This document shows, piece by piece, positions 4,494 through 6,615 of a stretch of 6,615 bases of DNA. Numbering within the stretch: position 1 is the stretch's first letter; each line of letters starts with the position of its first letter. A program made the translations under genes and the position numbers. The stretch is taken from assembly GCA_958446785.1 (NCBI GenBank), contig CAUCXP010000087.1:1-6615 (forward strand). Direction: 5' to 3'. The notes under the pieces were generated by a model that saw only the letters and a list, made by a program, of their open reading frames with translations, had not been told where the DNA came from and did not search any database. Source of the stretch: an uncultured Collinsella sp. (GTDB lineage: Bacteria; Actinomycetota; Coriobacteriia; Coriobacteriales; Coriobacteriaceae).

Positions 4494-6615
4494 ATGGATC
4501 TTTCGACTTTGATGCCGCAACAGCTGCAGATCGTCAAAACGCTCGACCGTCCGCTGTTTGTCTCGGCGGGCGCCGGTTCGGGTAAGACCTTTACCCTTAC
4601 GCGCCGCATCGTCTACGCGCTCTCGCCCGAATCCGGTCCGTTTGTCGAGCATCTGGATCAGGTGCTCGCCATTACCTTTACCAAAGATGCCGCGGCCGAG
4701 ATTCGCGACCGCGTGCGTCGCGCGCTTATCGAAGAGGGTATGGACGAAGAGGCCCTGACCGTCGACGACGCTTGGATTTCGACCATTCACGGTATGTGCT
4801 CGCGTATCCTGCGCGCGCACGCGCTGGAGCTGGGCATCGATCCCGAATTCACGGTGCTCACCGATACCGATGAGCTTATGGATCAGGCTGTCGAGCATGT
4901 GCTGGGGCGCGCGACGGCGCCCGATGCCGCGCCTGAGCTCGCCGCCTCGCTTAAGGCCCTCTACGCTTGGTATCCCATGGCGGGCGAGGGCGGGCCGTTT
5001 GGCGCCGGTACGACCGTCAAAGGTCTGGTGCGCGACCTGCTGGAGCTATCGAGCCAGCTGCCGGGCGGCATGGACGATGTGTGCGTGGCGCGCGGCCAGG
5101 CCGATACCTCGGCACTCGCCGATGCCTATCGCGCGGCGTTGGGTGCGAGCAAGGCCGCGACCGAGAAAGCGCAGGTGGCACTCGATGCCATCGACGCGTT
5201 TGAGGCGAGCGGCAAAACCATGGAGGATGCGGCGCGACTCATGATGTCGTGCAGCATGCCTCGGGCGAGCAAGGCGTTTCCTAAGGAGCAGGTGGAGCTG
5301 CTCAAGGCCGAGGCCGCCGATGCATTTATCAATATCGTGCTTGCCTGCGGCGGTCCGGCGCTCGATGCGCTGGTGGGGCTTGCTCGTGCTGTGGAGGCGG
5401 AATACCGCGCGCTCAAGGCTGACCAGTCCGCGCTTGATAACAACGACCTGCTGCGCATGGCGTACGAGGCGCTGCGCGATTATCCCGCCATCCGAGCGGC
5501 CTATGAGGGTCGCTTTAAGATGGTCATGATCGATGAGTTCCAGGATACCGACCAGATGCAGGTCGATTTGATCCGTTACCTGACGGGTGTGGGGGAGCGC
5601 GCACTGTGCACCGTAGGCGATGCGCAGCAGTCGATCTACCGCTTCCGTGGTGCCGAGGTCGAGGTGTTCCGTCGCCAGGAGCTCAAGGTGGGCTCGACGA
5701 CGGCGTCCGAGACGGTCGCCACGTCCGATGCCCCCGCCGGCGAGCTCGTCAAGCTTGTACGCAACTTCCGCAGCCACGATGAGGTGCTGCGCTATGTGGC
5801 GCGCGTCTTTGACGGCGACACCGGTGGTTTGATGCAGGGGTTCTTGGATCTTGAACCGAGCGACGAACGCGAGGACAAGCTCAAGGCGAAGGCATCGCGC
5901 CGCCAGGCGCTGCTCGTTGCCGGCGGCAGCACCCAGGAGCGAACGCAGGCGAAAGCTCGTGCGATTGCGGAGCGATTTCAAGCACTCGTTAAAGCGGGCC
6001 AGCCCCAGGGCAGCATGGTCCTGCTGCTGGGCCGCATGACCAACGCCGATGTCTATGCGCAGGCCTTCCGCGACCAGGGGCTCGACTGCGTGATCGCAGG
6101 CGGCTCGGTCTTTGCCCAGGCAGCCGAGGTGCAGACGGTGCGTGCCCTGGTCTGCGCACTCGCCAATCCGGCCGATACGGCGCAGGGCCTTATGCCACTG
6201 CTCGCCTCGCCGATGTTTGCGCTCGGCGCCCAGGAGTTCCTGGCGCTGGCGACCAAGCTCGATAGCGAGACGGGGGAGACCTCGCGCCGGAATATCGACG
6301 TGGGCATCATGAGTGATTTCGACGTGCCGGGTTTGCAAGACTTGCCGCTCGTGACGCGTGCCCGCGAGGTGCTGCGCTACGCGCTTCGTCGCGTGGGACG
6401 CGATTCGTTCGCCGCCATCGCGCGCGACGTGGTCAATGCCTCCGGCTGGTTCGTGCGTCTGGCGCAGCGTGGTCCCGAGGGCAAGGCCATCGCCGCCAAC
6501 GTGCTCAAGGCGCTCGACGCCGTGGCCGAGGCAGAGGTCGAGCTCGGCAATTCTCCGCGCTCCATCGCGCTCGCCTTCGACCGCTTCTTGGCGGGCAAGG
6601 AGGCCCCGGGCGCGC
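4494..6615 (+). CDS. addA: AddA-like UvrD-family helicase subunit, 5' portion (runs off the right edge)
   Basis: The frame is open from ATG 4494 to the window end, giving 707 complete codons of a protein expected to be about 1150-1250 residues. It is a superfamily 1A, 3'-5' DNA helicase. Motifs in order are: Q motif around Gln9-Gln10; Walker A SAGAGSGKT (24-32); motif Ia ITFTKDAAAEIRDRV (60-74); the Ib-region STIHGMC (99-105); Walker B/motif II MIDEFQDTD (345-353); motif III VGDAQQSIYRFRGA (374-387); motif IV RNFRS (423-427). A UvrD C-terminal-type domain starts near residue 470, with VLLLGR and VIAGGSVF strings. All catalytic residues visible are intact. Motifs V and VI and the C-terminal nuclease domain that separates AddA from plain UvrD/PcrA helicases are beyond the window. 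The AddA call therefore leans on the addB neighbour and on the long insertion between motifs Ib and II (residues about 125-340). It lies 3 bp after addB, same operon. Confidence 0.9.
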   Translation, partial: MDLSTLMPQQLQIVKTLDRPLFVSAGAGSGKTFTLTRRIVYALSPESGPFVEHLDQVLAITFTKDAAAEIRDRVRRALIEEGMDEEALTVDDAWISTIHGMCSRILRAHALELGIDPEFTVLTDTDELMDQAVEHVLGRATAPDAAPELAASLKALYAWYPMAGEGGPFGAGTTVKGLVRDLLELSSQLPGGMDDVCVARGQADTSALADAYRAALGASKAATEKAQVALDAIDAFEASGKTMEDAARLMMSCSMPRASKAFPKEQVELLKAEAADAFINIVLACGGPALDALVGLARAVEAEYRALKADQSALDNNDLLRMAYEALRDYPAIRAAYEGRFKMVMIDEFQDTDQMQVDLIRYLTGVGERALCTVGDAQQSIYRFRGAEVEVFRRQELKVGSTTASETVATSDAPAGELVKLVRNFRSHDEVLRYVARVFDGDTGGLMQGFLDLEPSDEREDKLKAKASRRQALLVAGGSTQERTQAKARAIAERFQALVKAGQPQGSMVLLLGRMTNADVYAQAFRDQGLDCVIAGGSVFAQAAEVQTVRALVCALANPADTAQGLMPLLASPMFALGAQEFLALATKLDSETGETSRRNIDVGIMSDFDVPGLQDLPLVTRAREVLRYALRRVGRDSFAAIARDVVNASGWFVRLAQRGPEGKAIAANVLKALDAVAEAEVELGNSPRSIALAFDRFLAGKEAPGA

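Noticed and set aside
4377..4898. A 173-codon minus-strand ORF across the addB-addA junction
   Set aside because: It is antisense to the addB C-terminus and the addA Walker A region and has no support of its own.
5046..6338. A 430-codon open frame on the minus strand
   Set aside because: It is antisense to addA, whose frame carries intact helicase motifs; same codon-bias effect, no domain recognised.

Overview
The window is high-GC bacterial DNA with tightly packed genes and strong Shine-Dalgarno sequences. The gene content is a YvlD-type small membrane protein, a YerC-type TrpR relative and an addB-addA pair. Together these fit an anaerobic actinobacterium of the Coriobacteriia (Collinsella/Olsenella-like). 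The taxonomic call is inference from gene content and composition, not from a marker gene.

Layout. Positions 1-58 hold no identifiable gene. A perfect 12-bp hairpin terminator (59-89) follows and ends the minus-strand gene 126-491, a four-helix membrane protein of the 'phage holin family 4' (PF04020/YvlD) type. The divergent intergenic region 492-815 contains a long inverted repeat (555-594), an extended -10 promoter (702-710) and a 16-codon leader ORF with two Trp codons (762-812). The leader ORF stops three bases before the start of a TrpR-superfamily regulator of the YerC/YecD type (816-1115). That gene ends at a textbook UUCG-capped terminator (1143-1167).

From 1302 to the right edge there is one operon. 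It begins with a 1062-residue AddB-like nuclease subunit (1302-4490). After a 3-bp gap comes the helicase subunit AddA (4494 to beyond 6615). AddA is open at the window edge, with 707 complete codons present. It carries helicase motifs Q to IV, but motifs V and VI and its own nuclease domain lie outside the window. Together these would form the heterodimeric helicase-nuclease that resects double-strand DNA ends for RecA-dependent repair.

Nothing here is clearly a new system; the core is housekeeping recombination. The points worth a second look are five. The Trp-codon leader ORF has the regulator's ribosome-binding site embedded in it. AddB lacks an N-terminal Walker A motif. AddB has an eroded iron-sulfur ligand set. 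A six-unit 18-bp tandem repeat lies inside addB. Two inverted repeats with the same arm sequence flank the membrane protein gene.
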